64,000 nucleotides of DNA from a virus. Under the pieces are notes generated by a model. It searched no databases and had not been told where the DNA came from. It was given only the letters and a program-made list of their open reading frames with translations. The DNA lies in IMG/VR virus record IMGVR_UViG_3300047289_000053, positions 1 through 64,000 of that record. One strand, 5' to 3'. Positions 17,588-27,481 of the stretch are shown here, in pieces. Position 1 is the stretch's first letter. Every line of letters begins with the position of its first letter. The translations under genes and the position numbers were made by a program.

Positions 17588-18694
17588 ATGGATAATATTC
17601 AAGTAAAACTTGTAGACTTTGAAGAGAAGTCAGTGCAAGAAATCGAGCAACAGTTGCTTGAGGAGCACGAAGAAAAGACCGCTCCAATTGAGGAGATGGC
17701 TGCAGAATTAAGTGCAACTACCGAGGAAACTCAGGAAGTTATTGAAAGTCAGCCACAGTTTGGCGACAACGACGTTCTTTCATATTTAAAAACAAAGTTC
17801 AACAAGGAGGTAAACTCTTTGGATGAATTATTTACAGAACAACCACAGTCTCAACAGGAATTACTTCCTGAAGATGTAAATGCTTTCTTAAAATTCAAGA
17901 AAGAGACAGGACGTGGTTTAGAAGATTTCTATCGTGTTAACCAAGATTTTTCTAAGGTTAATCCAGAAAGACTTCTAGCTGACTACATGCGTGAAACTAA
18001 TCCTGATTTTGATGATGAGGATATCGCATTCGAATACGAATCAAAGTTTGGATACGATGAGGAGATGGATGACGAGAAAGAAATTAAACGCAAGAAGTTA
18101 GCACTTAAAAAAGAACTTGGCAAGGCATCAAAGTACTTTGAAGAACAAAAGGAAAAATATAAAGCTCCCCTTGAGTCGAGGATGGATGCTACTATTCCTG
18201 CTGAGGACAGAGAGGCTTTGGAATCTTACAAGCAATACATCAGCCAATCTGCTGCTATGCAGCAAGAGCAGGCTAAAAAGTCGGAGTACTTTATGAATAA
18301 GACAAACGAATTATTCTCTAATGAATTCAAAGGTTTTGATTTCAAAGTTGGAGATAAGGAAGTATCTTATAAACCAGGAACTCCAGAGCAGCTGAAAGCT
18401 CAACAAACAGATATTGCCAAATTCTTTAGCAACTTTGTTAACGAAGATGGATTTATTAAGGATGCTAAACAGTATCATAAAACAATTGCTGCGGCAATGA
18501 ACCCTGATGCAATGGCTAAGTTCTTTTATGACTTAGGCAAATCGGATGCAATCGATGACAGTGCACGTCAAAGTAAAAATATTGACATGAGCGTTAGAAA
18601 TGCTCCACAAAACATTGAAAAAGGCGGGTTTAAAGTTACAGCGTTGGATAATGATCATGGTAGTGGACTTAGGATTAAATCATTTAAAAACTAA
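17588..18694 (+). CDS. Probable scaffolding protein
   Basis: 368 residues, highly acidic at the N-terminus (many Glu), helical and coiled-coil throughout, with a charged Lys/Glu middle (about 150-210) and a C-terminus ending GSGLRIKSFKN. It lies between portal and major capsid protein, the usual place of the scaffold that shapes the procapsid. No protease motif was seen. Assignment is by position and composition. Confidence 0.7.
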   Translation: MDNIQVKLVDFEEKSVQEIEQQLLEEHEEKTAPIEEMAAELSATTEETQEVIESQPQFGDNDVLSYLKTKFNKEVNSLDELFTEQPQSQQELLPEDVNAFLKFKKETGRGLEDFYRVNQDFSKVNPERLLADYMRETNPDFDDEDIAFEYESKFGYDEEMDDEKEIKRKKLALKKELGKASKYFEEQKEKYKAPLESRMDATIPAEDREALESYKQYISQSAAMQQEQAKKSEYFMNKTNELFSNEFKGFDFKVGDKEVSYKPGTPEQLKAQQTDIAKFFSNFVNEDGFIKDAKQYHKTIAAAMNPDAMAKFFYDLGKSDAIDDSARQSKNIDMSVRNAPQNIEKGGFKVTALDNDHGSGLRIKSFKN

Positions 18695-18710
18695 AAACTA
18701 AAAAAAAACA

Positions 18711-20126
18711 ATGGCTGGATCAGTTCAAGCGTCCCCGGGTTATCAATTACAACCCTCGGCAGTAAAGGCAACATTGCCTACAAACTACATTACTAACTTC
18801 AATTTCTTAAACCAGTATCTTCCTGATACTTACGAATCAGAATTTGAGCGTTATGGTAATCGTTCTATTGCATCTTTCTTACGTATGGTAGGTGCAGAAT
18901 TACCTTCTAACTCTGACTTAATCAAATGGGCAGAGCAAGGTCGTTTACACACTAAGTATGTTAACTGTACTTCAGCTGCTGCTGTTGGAGCAGATACAGC
19001 TACTTGGACTGTTAACGATGCAAACGTAATCGTTAACTTCCGTGTTAACCAAACTGTATTCTTATCTGCTAACGCTGGTTCAGCTTCTGACAAAGCGGTT
19101 ATCACTGCAGTAGATACAGCTGCTAACACTTTCACAGTTGCTTACTATGCTGGTGCTGGACAATCAATCGCAATCAATACAGCTTCAACTGCATTCGTTT
19201 ACGGTTCTGAATTCACTAAGGGTTCATTAGGAATGGATGGTTCTCTTGAGTCTCAAGATATTTTCTTCGAGAACAAGCCAATCATCATCAAAGACAAGTA
19301 CACAGTATCAGGTTCTGATATGGCTCAAATCGGTTGGGTTGAAGTAACTTCTGAGAACGGTGCTACTGGTTACTTATGGTACATCAAGTCTGAGCACGAA
19401 ACTCGTTTACGTTTCGAAGACTACTTAGAGATGTCAATGGTTGAAGGTGTTCCTGCACAAGCTAACTCTGGTGCTTTACCTTACTTAACTGTTGCAGCTT
19501 CTCAAGTACAACCTGGTGCTGCTGGTACTCAAGGTTTATTCAATGCAGTTGAGACTCGTGGTAACGTATGGAAAGGTGGTAACCCAACTACTTTATCAGA
19601 CTTCGATTCAATCATCCAACGTCTTGACAAGCAAGGAGCTATCCAAGAGAACGTGTTATTCGTTAACCGTAAATTCTCTTTCGATATCAACGATATGTTA
19701 GCTGCACAAAACTCTTACGGAGCAGGTGGTACTTCATATGGTTTATTCGACAACAACGAGACTATGGCGTTAAACTTAGGTTTCACAGGCTTTAAGCGTG
19801 GATACGATTTCTACAAGACTGACTGGAAATACTTAAACGATGCAACTACTCGTGGTGGAATCGTAGGTGGAGCTATCAACGGTATCTTGGTACCTGCAGG
19901 TTCTACTAACGTATACGATCAAATCTTAGGAAAGAATGCAAAACGTCCGTTCTTACACGTTCGTTACCGTGCTTCTGAAACTGAAGATCGTCGTTACAAA
20001 ACTTGGATCACTGGTTCTGCTGGTGGTGCTCAAACAAGTTCATTAGATGCAATGGAGGTTAACTTCTTATCTGAGCGTGCTTTATGTACTCTTGGTGCGA
20101 ACAACTTCTTCATCTTCGAGAACTAG
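18711..20126 (+). CDS. Major capsid protein
   Basis: 471 residues with an N-terminal segment rich in Ala, Pro and Tyr, then an E-loop-like region (EFERYGNRSIASFLRM), an inserted beta domain (about 85-165) rich in Ala/Thr/Val, and the remaining HK97-like shell region. Codons are noticeably biased to a small set (TTA, GGT, GCT, AAC), as in highly expressed genes. It follows the scaffold and has its own strong terminator, which fits a virion protein made in large amounts. Confidence 0.85.
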   Translation: MAGSVQASPGYQLQPSAVKATLPTNYITNFNFLNQYLPDTYESEFERYGNRSIASFLRMVGAELPSNSDLIKWAEQGRLHTKYVNCTSAAAVGADTATWTVNDANVIVNFRVNQTVFLSANAGSASDKAVITAVDTAANTFTVAYYAGAGQSIAINTASTAFVYGSEFTKGSLGMDGSLESQDIFFENKPIIIKDKYTVSGSDMAQIGWVEVTSENGATGYLWYIKSEHETRLRFEDYLEMSMVEGVPAQANSGALPYLTVAASQVQPGAAGTQGLFNAVETRGNVWKGGNPTTLSDFDSIIQRLDKQGAIQENVLFVNRKFSFDINDMLAAQNSYGAGGTSYGLFDNNETMALNLGFTGFKRGYDFYKTDWKYLNDATTRGGIVGGAINGILVPAGSTNVYDQILGKNAKRPFLHVRYRASETEDRRYKTWITGSAGGAQTSSLDAMEVNFLSERALCTLGANNFFIFEN

Positions 20127-20135
20127 TAAACTTAG

Positions 20136-20160
20136 GGGGAGGCTTCGGTCTCCCCTTATT
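20136..20160 (+). terminator. Terminator after the major capsid gene
   Basis: Eight-pair stem GGGGAGGC (20136-20143) with GTCTCCCC (20148-20155), one G-T pair, closed by a stable TTCG tetraloop, followed by TTATT. The T-run is interrupted, so termination may be partial and reduce expression of downstream genes relative to the capsid gene. Confidence 0.8.
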
Positions 20161-20191
20161 TAATTTTCTTTAAAATTTAAAATCAAATATA

Positions 20192-20935
20192 ATGTCAACT
20201 ACAGAATTCAAGGACAAGGTCTATGTCCTTAAAAGAGCAACATTTCCTATTTCATTTATGATTTCTGGTAGAAATACCAATCGTAAACCTTTACTTTACT
20301 TTGATGAGAAGTTAGGTGTTAACCGTGCATTACGTTATGCAGTTAACCAAAAGTCTCCATTTGAAGATGAGCAAGATGGAAACTACATTTTAGAACCAAT
20401 CGTTTTTGAAGATGGTTTGTTAGCAGTTCCAAGACACAATCAAGTGTTACAATTGTTCTTAAAATACCACCCAGATAATGGTACTTTATTTGAAGAGGTT
20501 GATACTCAAAGAGATGCGAGTAAACAAATTGATTCATTAAATGTTGAATTAGATGCACAAATTGCTGCACGTGAATTAGACATTAATACAGCTGACGCTT
20601 TAGGTCGTGTATTCTTGGGTGCTCGTGTTGATAGATTATCTAGCGAAGAACTTAAACGTGACTTAATTCTTTATGCTCGCAGCTATCCTCATGAGTTCTT
20701 AGATATGTTAAATGATCCAGAGCTTAAGTTAAATGATATTGCTGCTAAAGCATTGATAGATGGAATCTTTGTATTGAAAAATAAAAAGAGAGATATTTTC
20801 TTTAATTTACCTGACAATAAAAACAAATTAATGGGTATTCCTTTTGGAGATGACCCAGTGAAGCTCTTAGCATCTTACCTGCAGAGCAACGATGGTCTCG
20901 ATATTTATGAGACGTTAGTTAAAAAATATCGTTAA
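20192..20935 (+). CDS. Head-region protein of unknown function
   Basis: 247 residues, starting with a beta region (FKDKVYVLKRATFPISFMIS) and then mostly helical and acidic. It sits between two terminators, directly after the capsid gene, as a single-gene unit. No signal peptide or transmembrane segment. Likely a head accessory or completion protein; this is inferred from place only. Confidence 0.7.
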   Translation: MSTTEFKDKVYVLKRATFPISFMISGRNTNRKPLLYFDEKLGVNRALRYAVNQKSPFEDEQDGNYILEPIVFEDGLLAVPRHNQVLQLFLKYHPDNGTLFEEVDTQRDASKQIDSLNVELDAQIAARELDINTADALGRVFLGARVDRLSSEELKRDLILYARSYPHEFLDMLNDPELKLNDIAAKALIDGIFVLKNKKRDIFFNLPDNKNKLMGIPFGDDPVKLLASYLQSNDGLDIYETLVKKYR

Positions 20936-20941
20936 ATTAAG

Positions 20942-20966
20942 AGGGCACACTGAGTGCCCTTTTTTT
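20942..20966 (+). terminator. Rho-independent terminator
   Basis: Perfect seven-base stem AGGGCAC (20942-20948) with GTGCCCT (20954-20960), a five-base loop, then at least six T. Strong canonical terminator after the 20192 gene. Confidence 0.92.
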
Positions 20967-20968
20967 AT

Positions 20969-20976
20969 TATCTTTG
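20969..20976 (+). promoter_or_regulatory. Putative -7 box right after the terminator
   Basis: TATCTTTG, a full match to TAnnTTTG, begins three bases after the T-run of the terminator and ends five bases before the next start codon. If used, the mRNA would have almost no leader. A new promoter directly after a terminator is functionally sensible. Confidence 0.5.
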
Positions 20977-20981
20977 TCATT

Positions 20982-21674
20982 ATGATAAATTCTGTAAGAG
21001 CTACTGTCCTAAATATTATCAACAAGGATAATAATGGGTTTATTACACCAGAAGAATTCAACAGCTTTGCAAAGCAAGCTCAGTTAGAATTGTTCCAACA
21101 ATACTTCTATGACTTTCAGAAGGCTAAAATTAGCGATATGAAAGGATTGGAGTCTAGTGGATATTCAGATATTACAAAACAGATAGACCAAACTATTGAC
21201 TACTTCTCTAAGAATGAAGACTTAGTATATAATTCTGGAGATGGTAAGTTTGACTTACCTGCTAACTTTTTCTTATTAAATGTATTATACTACAATGGTA
21301 AAGAGGTTACTCATGTGGACCAAGGTAAATTATATTATTTGCTTAATTCCAATTTGACAGCACCTACGGAAACATACCCTACGTATGTAATGCAGGGTGA
21401 TCAAGTTACTGTGTATCCTGATACTATTACAAATAATATTAATATCTATTACGTTAGATACCCGTTAGACCCTAAGTGGACTTATACAGTAGTTAACGGA
21501 AGCCCTTTGTTTAATCAATCAGCTAATGACTACCAAGATTTTGAGTTAGCTATTTCCGATTTCCCTAAATTAGTTGTTAAGATTTGTGAATATGCAGGAG
21601 TTAACATTAGAGAGATGGATGTAGTACAAGCGGCAAGAGCAGAAGAAGCATACACTGATCAAAAACAACAATAA
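20982..21674 (+). CDS. Probable head-tail connector (adaptor) protein
   Basis: 230 residues. The N-terminal helix region NKDNNGFITPEEFNSFAKQA resembles an EF-hand loop but is a recurring feature of adaptor proteins in Bacteroidota phages; a central beta part and a C-terminal helix follow. It overlaps the next gene by one base and precedes a gp4-like protein, so it probably forms a ring under the portal. No other clue to function. Confidence 0.6.
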   Translation: MINSVRATVLNIINKDNNGFITPEEFNSFAKQAQLELFQQYFYDFQKAKISDMKGLESSGYSDITKQIDQTIDYFSKNEDLVYNSGDGKFDLPANFFLLNVLYYNGKEVTHVDQGKLYYLLNSNLTAPTETYPTYVMQGDQVTVYPDTITNNINIYYVRYPLDPKWTYTVVNGSPLFNQSANDYQDFELAISDFPKLVVKICEYAGVNIREMDVVQAARAEEAYTDQKQQ

Positions 21675-22570
21675 TGAATCAGGAAAAATATTATACCAAT
21701 GATGGGGTAACACCCACTGATGCCAATTGGGGCTCGTATCAGAATGTAACATTAGGTGATGTTGTAAACAACTTCATCTTAATGTATACAGATGATGGCG
21801 ATTTGTTGAATAATATCAACAGATATAAAGTATTGTTCCACGCTAAGAGAGCGGTGCAGGAACTGAATTACGATGGTAATCGCCAAATTAATGCATTGCA
21901 ACTAGATGTGGCCCACGATCTAAAGTTTGTGTTGCCTCCAGACTACGTGAACTATGTTCGTGTTTCTTTGTTCTGGGGTGGCAATTTATACCCTATGTAC
22001 GAAAACGTACAAGCTAATAGCTCTACTGAATTCTTGCAAGACGAAGAGTATCAAATCTTATTTGATGACCAAGGTAATGCGTTGCAGGGAACATCTAAGT
22101 TAGACTTATCCCGTATTGATGGAGTTAACTATATGTTATGCCCATTCAATAATCAGTGGGGTTGGTATGTAGATGGTCTTTGGTATTTCACTTGGGGATT
22201 CGGTGCTGCTTATGGATTGAATACAGAAGTAGCTAATGTTAACCCAACATTCAGAGTAGATAAGGCAGCTGGTGTTATTAACTTCAGTTCAGGCGTATTT
22301 AATAAATCAGTAGTATTAGAATACATTTCTGATGGATTGTATCCAGGTGATGACAATGACATTGTTATTAACAAGTTAGCAGAAGAGTATATCTACTCAT
22401 ATATCAAATGGGCTATCTTAAATACTAAGGCAAATCAGCCTGAGTATGTTATTAATAGAGCTCGCAAAGAAAAAGTTTCTAATTGGAGAAACGCAAAGAT
22501 TAGATTAAGTAATTTACACCCAGGTCGCTTATTGATGAACATGAGAGGCCAATCTAAGTGGATTAAGTAA
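21674..22570 (+). CDS. Probable tail accessory (gp4-like) connector protein
   Basis: 298 residues. The N-terminal half has the helix FILMYTDDGDLLNNINRYKV and HAKRAVQELNYD typical of gp4-like ring proteins of podoviruses, followed by beta structure rich in Trp and Tyr (NNQWGWYVDGLWYFTWGFG) and a helical end. It lies between the adaptor and the tail nozzle, matching the order in crAss-like and P22-like phages. Confidence 0.65.
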   Translation: MNQEKYYTNDGVTPTDANWGSYQNVTLGDVVNNFILMYTDDGDLLNNINRYKVLFHAKRAVQELNYDGNRQINALQLDVAHDLKFVLPPDYVNYVRVSLFWGGNLYPMYENVQANSSTEFLQDEEYQILFDDQGNALQGTSKLDLSRIDGVNYMLCPFNNQWGWYVDGLWYFTWGFGAAYGLNTEVANVNPTFRVDKAAGVINFSSGVFNKSVVLEYISDGLYPGDDNDIVINKLAEEYIYSYIKWAILNTKANQPEYVINRARKEKVSNWRNAKIRLSNLHPGRLLMNMRGQSKWIK

Positions 22571-25500
22571 ATGATAGAACTTCAAAGAAATTTCCTTTCG
22601 GGGGTCATGAATAAAGATCTTGACCCTCACTTTTTACCTGATGGTGCATATAGAGATGCACTCAATATTATTGTGGGCGATTCTGATGGGGCATTTGTCT
22701 CTGAGGAAGGCTCACATAATGGGGTGGCTCAGAATTATCTAGGTAATGTTTTGAAGGGAGGCAACTTAAATTTAACCAATGCAACTTGTATTGGTTCTCT
22801 TGCTTATGAGACTAATAACTCTATTTATTGGTTAGTAGCATCTGATAACTTAGATGCTATTTATGAGTATAACGAAACAACAAATACGTTAACTCCTGTA
22901 ATTAGAGCTACTAAAACTTCTACTACAGTATCAAAACTTGGCTTTAACAAGAAGTTTTTTGTAACAGGTATTAATTATATCAACGGACTTCTTTTTTGGA
23001 CTGACAACTTAAATCCTCCACGTAGGATTAATATTGACCGTGCAAAGAATTATGCTGTAGATGGTTTTACCGAGGCTGACATTAATGTTATCCTAGCACC
23101 ACCGTTATCTGCACCTACAATTAATTTATATTCAGAAGGAGAAGCTAATAACTTAGAGAATAAGTTTTTATATTTTTCTTATAGATATAAGTATTTAGAT
23201 AATGAGTATAGTGCTTTGGCTCCATTCTCCCCTGTAGCATTCTTTCCAAAAGAATATGCTTATGACTATGGTGTTTCAGAGAATATATCTATGGTTAATA
23301 ATTTTAACACAGCAGATATAACTTTCAACTCAGGATCAAAAAACGTAAAAGAAATACAATTAGTATTTAGAGATACGCAAAGCACCAATACATATGTGAT
23401 TGATAGTTTAGTTAAAGAACTTAACAATTACGATGACAATACAGATTATGTATTTACATTCAAGAACAATAAAGTATTTACCTTATTGCCAATTGAGCAA
23501 GTAAATAGATTATTTGATAACGTACCAATTAGAGCTAAATCACAGGAGCTAATTGGTAGCCGATTGGTATATGGTAACTACACTCAATTCTTTGATTTAT
23601 TAAAAGAAAACAAAGAACCTATCAATCCAGCTTTCTCTGTATCATTGTTATCTGAATCCATCACAAGTGGAACACCTACTCCTACATTCAAGAGTAATAG
23701 AGATTATGAGATTGGTATTGTTTATTTAGATGATTATGGCAGAACTACTACTGTAATTACACCAACAGACAATACCAACACTATTTATATTCCTGCATCG
23801 AATGCTATTGATGCAAACAATATTCGTGTTACAATTGATGGCACTTATCAGCCACCTGCTTTTGCTACAAATTATCGGTTTATGATTAAACAAGATAAGC
23901 AAGAGTATTATAATGTATTCCCATTAACTTATTTCGAAGATGGGCAGTTTAAGTGGTTTTTGATTAACCAAGCAGACCAAGACAAAATATCTGTAGGGTC
24001 TTATCTTTATCTTAAAGGAGCTACAAATAATACAAATACACAATATAAGGTATTAGATATTCAATCTAAAAATGCAAACTTCTTAAACAGTGCAGATAGC
24101 AATCAGCCTGCAGGAGTTTATTTTAGACTAAAAATAGAAAGTACTGTATTGCCTCCGATTACATACTTCTATGATTACAACGTAGGAGGTGGTGTAAATC
24201 CTCCTAGTACATTGGTTTCTAATAGATTTAATGTAGCAGAAGATGCTATATTTTACGGTATTGGAATTGATGACATGATAACAGGTGCAAGTAATGCTTA
24301 CACTGGTACTAATGATGCTAGATTTTATGTAGAAATTGATTCTACGGGTGGGTCAGCTGATACATTTAAGTATTATGTTTCATATAATGCAAATTATAAA
24401 GTATTAGTTGCTAGTGGAGTTGCTATTAATTCTGCAGCAGACCAAACATTAACTTATTCAGGAAGTACTTGCTCTATCAGATTCCTATCTAATACAGGTC
24501 ATACGACTAAGGATTATTGGGTTGTAAACTGTAGAGGTAATTTAGAGAATGTATGCTTAAACATATTTGGTGGAGCTATTGATTATAGCACTCCAGTTCC
24601 TGGTGTATTCTTTACTTTAGATAATTGGAGCCCATCACCAGCGAACAATCAAGACAGACCTATTAAAGCAGGAGCTATCTTGACTTTTAAATACAAGGAA
24701 ACCAATGGCACTGACCAATGGATTACTCAAACATTTATCTCGACAAAAGATTATGTTAATATTGAAGAGTGGTTCATTGAAGATGGTGCATATCAAAAAT
24801 GGATTGCTTTGGATGAAAATGACCAAAGTGTTGGGCCAAAGAATGTTTGCTTTAGACGTGGTGTATTAGTTTCTACTGGTAGACCAGGTCTTATTTCACA
24901 AGGATCAACAATAGCTCCGACTACGTTGTCTTATCCTGTGTATATGTATTTTTACTCATTCCAAGGAGGAGTTGAGCCTGCTATTGACACTAAGTTTTCT
25001 TTGCAGCAATCTGATTTCCCTTCTTTGTTTGAGACTGTTCCAACTGACACCAACCAAGATATATACTATGAGCTTTCACAAACGTATCCTATTATCAATG
25101 GTAATCACTATGGAAATGTTGACAATCAGAACATTGCATTGGGTGCTCCGGCGATAATAGATTTAAACACGTTTGATTTTAATTCAGATTTTAATGCATT
25201 CTCATTTGGCAACGGAGTAGAAAGTTTTAGAATTAGAGATGATTGGAATTCTGCAACTATGCAGTTTAGTCCACGTGCTAACTCTACCATAGAAGGATAT
25301 GAACAACAAACACTTGTTCAAGCATTAACTTATAGCGGAATTTATACTCAAACATCTGCAATCAATAGATTAAATGAGTTCAATTTATCACTTGGAAACT
25401 TTAAATACTTGGATAGATTCTTTGGTTCTATTCAGAAACTATTCTCTCGTGATACAGACTTAGTTGTATTCCAAGAGAATAAGATATCTAAAGTACTTTA

Positions 25501-26704
25501 TGGTAAGAACTTATTGAGTGACTCAACAGGTGGAGGTGTAGTTGCATCTATTCCTGAAGTATTGGGTACTCAGATTTCTTACGAAGGTGAATATGGTATT
25601 AGTTTAAACCCTGAAAGTTTTACTAGATGGGGCAATGACTTATTCTTTACCGATGCAAGACGTGGTGCTGTAATGGCATTACAACCTAATGGCTTATTTG
25701 AGATATCATCTCAGGGAATGAAGAACTGGTTCAAAGCAAACTTAGATACCAACACGGTAAAACTAGGTATGATGGATCCGTACTTTGAGCATTATGTATT
25801 AGCTATAGATAATGACAGACAGATTAAAACTTGTGCAATATCGGTAGCTCCTACAAGTTTATCATTTAATGGTACAACACAAAAGAAATCATTCTATATT
25901 CAATCTAATACAGATTGGTCAATAACAGTTCCAACAAATAGTTGGTTAACGGTTAGTGATAAGTTTGGCTCAAACAATCAGCTTATTTATGTTGAGGTTG
26001 TAGAGAATTTAGGTTCTCCACGTAACTTAAATATAACTGTGTCTGGTTGCTCAGGCAATATTACAATACCGGTTACACAAGCTACTAAACCAGTAGTGTA
26101 TGATTGGTATCAATTATTGAATTGCACGACACTTGCGACTGCGTATTCTGAACAATATGCGGAAAATGCATTTGATATAAATGAAAGAGTAACTTCAGAT
26201 GGTGCTACATATACTATTACAAACATTCTTCATACAGCACCTGTTGGAACATTATTACCGATTGTAACAACAGGATTAACAGGTTGTCCTGGTCCTACGT
26301 ATGATTGGTATGCATTATATAAATGCTCTGATGGCTCTACTGCTAATTCCCAATCATATGCAATTGGAACATTCGCTGTAAATGATAGAGTTGAATCAGG
26401 TGGATCTACATACACTGTAACTAGTGTATTAACATCAAGCCCTGGTGGAACATTATTGTCTATTACAGATACAGGATTAACAGGTTGCCCTACTTTAACA
26501 ACATATTACGAATTGTCTGAATGTTCTCCTGGAACAGGATATGCATACACGACAATTAATCCAGGATCTGTTGGAAGAAGATTTGTATTGCCATATCCAA
26601 CTGAGAAATTCTATACTTACACAGGAGCAACTTTAGTACAAAGCTCGCCTCCTCCATTGTATAATGGTTCAATTCAAATAACATCGTTCTATAGTTGTCC
26701 GTAA
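22571..26704 (+). CDS. Tail nozzle/muzzle-like protein with a BACON domain
   Basis: 1377 residues. The start (ELQRNFLSGVMNKDLDPHFL, then PDGAYRDALNIIVG) is the hallmark of P22 gp10-like tail stabilisation, or muzzle, proteins. A long beta-rich body follows. Residues about 1090-1172 look like a BACON domain (SLSFNGTTQKKSFYIQSNTD, then WSITVPTNSWLTVS), a Bacteroidota-associated module also found in crAss-like phage tail proteins. After it come two close repeats of about 67 residues starting YDWYQLLNC and YDWYALYKC, and a third, more divergent one (YYELSEC), each with conserved Cys. Such ends probably contact host glycans or fibres. First base follows directly on the preceding stop. Confidence 0.8.
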   Translation: MIELQRNFLSGVMNKDLDPHFLPDGAYRDALNIIVGDSDGAFVSEEGSHNGVAQNYLGNVLKGGNLNLTNATCIGSLAYETNNSIYWLVASDNLDAIYEYNETTNTLTPVIRATKTSTTVSKLGFNKKFFVTGINYINGLLFWTDNLNPPRRINIDRAKNYAVDGFTEADINVILAPPLSAPTINLYSEGEANNLENKFLYFSYRYKYLDNEYSALAPFSPVAFFPKEYAYDYGVSENISMVNNFNTADITFNSGSKNVKEIQLVFRDTQSTNTYVIDSLVKELNNYDDNTDYVFTFKNNKVFTLLPIEQVNRLFDNVPIRAKSQELIGSRLVYGNYTQFFDLLKENKEPINPAFSVSLLSESITSGTPTPTFKSNRDYEIGIVYLDDYGRTTTVITPTDNTNTIYIPASNAIDANNIRVTIDGTYQPPAFATNYRFMIKQDKQEYYNVFPLTYFEDGQFKWFLINQADQDKISVGSYLYLKGATNNTNTQYKVLDIQSKNANFLNSADSNQPAGVYFRLKIESTVLPPITYFYDYNVGGGVNPPSTLVSNRFNVAEDAIFYGIGIDDMITGASNAYTGTNDARFYVEIDSTGGSADTFKYYVSYNANYKVLVASGVAINSAADQTLTYSGSTCSIRFLSNTGHTTKDYWVVNCRGNLENVCLNIFGGAIDYSTPVPGVFFTLDNWSPSPANNQDRPIKAGAILTFKYKETNGTDQWITQTFISTKDYVNIEEWFIEDGAYQKWIALDENDQSVGPKNVCFRRGVLVSTGRPGLISQGSTIAPTTLSYPVYMYFYSFQGGVEPAIDTKFSLQQSDFPSLFETVPTDTNQDIYYELSQTYPIINGNHYGNVDNQNIALGAPAIIDLNTFDFNSDFNAFSFGNGVESFRIRDDWNSATMQFSPRANSTIEGYEQQTLVQALTYSGIYTQTSAINRLNEFNLSLGNFKYLDRFFGSIQKLFSRDTDLVVFQENKISKVLYGKNLLSDSTGGGVVASIPEVLGTQISYEGEYGISLNPESFTRWGNDLFFTDARRGAVMALQPNGLFEISSQGMKNWFKANLDTNTVKLGMMDPYFEHYVLAIDNDRQIKTCAISVAPTSLSFNGTTQKKSFYIQSNTDWSITVPTNSWLTVSDKFGSNNQLIYVEVVENLGSPRNLNITVSGCSGNITIPVTQATKPVVYDWYQLLNCTTLATAYSEQYAENAFDINERVTSDGATYTITNILHTAPVGTLLPIVTTGLTGCPGPTYDWYALYKCSDGSTANSQSYAIGTFAVNDRVESGGSTYTVTSVLTSSPGGTLLSITDTGLTGCPTLTTYYELSECSPGTGYAYTTINPGSVGRRFVLPYPTEKFYTYTGATLVQSSPPPLYNGSIQITSFYSCP

Positions 26705-26724
26705 TATTAAAATAAGTAAATTTG
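26695..26724 (+). promoter_or_regulatory. Bacteroidota-type promoter
   Basis: TTG (26695-26697), 19-base spacer, TAAATTTG (26717-26724). Both the -33 and -7 elements are at the expected distance. It overlaps the end of the tail nozzle gene and lies seven bases before the next start codon. Confidence 0.5.
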
Positions 26725-26731
26725 TAAGCAT

Positions 26732-27460
26732 ATGGCTAACTATACAATAACATATTCTCCGAGATTATCAGGATGGACATCATACCACTCTTACTTACCA
26801 GAGTGGATGGTGTCTATGAATAATTATTTGTACACATTTAAGAACGGTAACTTATATAAGCACAATTCTAATACGACTAGAAATAGTTACTATGGTGTGC
26901 TATATCCATCCAAGATTACGACTGTATTCAACAACGAGCCATCTCAGACAAAGTCATTTAAAACAATCGCCACTAACTCAACGAATGCTTGGGATACAGC
27001 TATATTATCTGACCAAGGAGAAGGGTATATTGATGCAGATTGGTATGCATTAAAAGAAGGCACATGGTATGGATATATTAGACGCAATGAAGCAACTCAC
27101 AATGATGTATCTATGACATCTGTGCAAGGCATAGGTAATGTTACTACCTATGCATCTAATGTGCTTACATTTGCGTTTAACATAGGCGATATAATTAGCA
27201 CAGGAGATAAACTTTATTGGGTTAATGCAGGCGTACTTACGCTCATTGGACCAATCACCGCACATACTTCGACTACAGTAACCGTGAGTGTGACTGGCAC
27301 CGCACCAACAAATGGTAGCTTTATTCTTTATGAGAAGAGCCCAGTAGCAGAGTCTACTCCCACACGAGGAACTTATTTAAGCGTAGAGTTTACAAATACT
27401 GATACAACATACACTGAAATGTTTATGGTAACTTCTGATGTATTCAAGAGTTATCCTTGA
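26732..27460 (+). CDS. Beta-rich virion protein, probable tail or fibre component
   Basis: 242 residues, Tyr/Thr/Ser-rich with regular beta strands and no signal peptide. It opens with MANYTITYSPRLSGWTSYHS, a pattern seen in proteins that follow the nozzle gene in Bacteroidota phages. Probably a structural tail part, but no decisive motif. Confidence 0.6.
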   Translation: MANYTITYSPRLSGWTSYHSYLPEWMVSMNNYLYTFKNGNLYKHNSNTTRNSYYGVLYPSKITTVFNNEPSQTKSFKTIATNSTNAWDTAILSDQGEGYIDADWYALKEGTWYGYIRRNEATHNDVSMTSVQGIGNVTTYASNVLTFAFNIGDIISTGDKLYWVNAGVLTLIGPITAHTSTTVTVSVTGTAPTNGSFILYEKSPVAESTPTRGTYLSVEFTNTDTTYTEMFMVTSDVFKSYP

Positions 27461-27469
27461 TAATTTAAT

Positions 27470-27477
27470 TATATTTG
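27470..27477 (+). promoter_or_regulatory. Putative -7 box before the GNAT-like gene
   Basis: TATATTTG matches TAnnTTTG and ends four bases before the start codon, which would give a leaderless or nearly leaderless mRNA. No -33 TTG at a good distance. Confidence 0.4.
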
Positions 27478-27481
27478 TAGA

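Noticed and set aside
20982-21674. EF-hand calcium-binding protein
   Set aside because: The NKDNNGFITPEEF stretch resembles an EF-hand loop, but position and the rest of the protein fit a connector.
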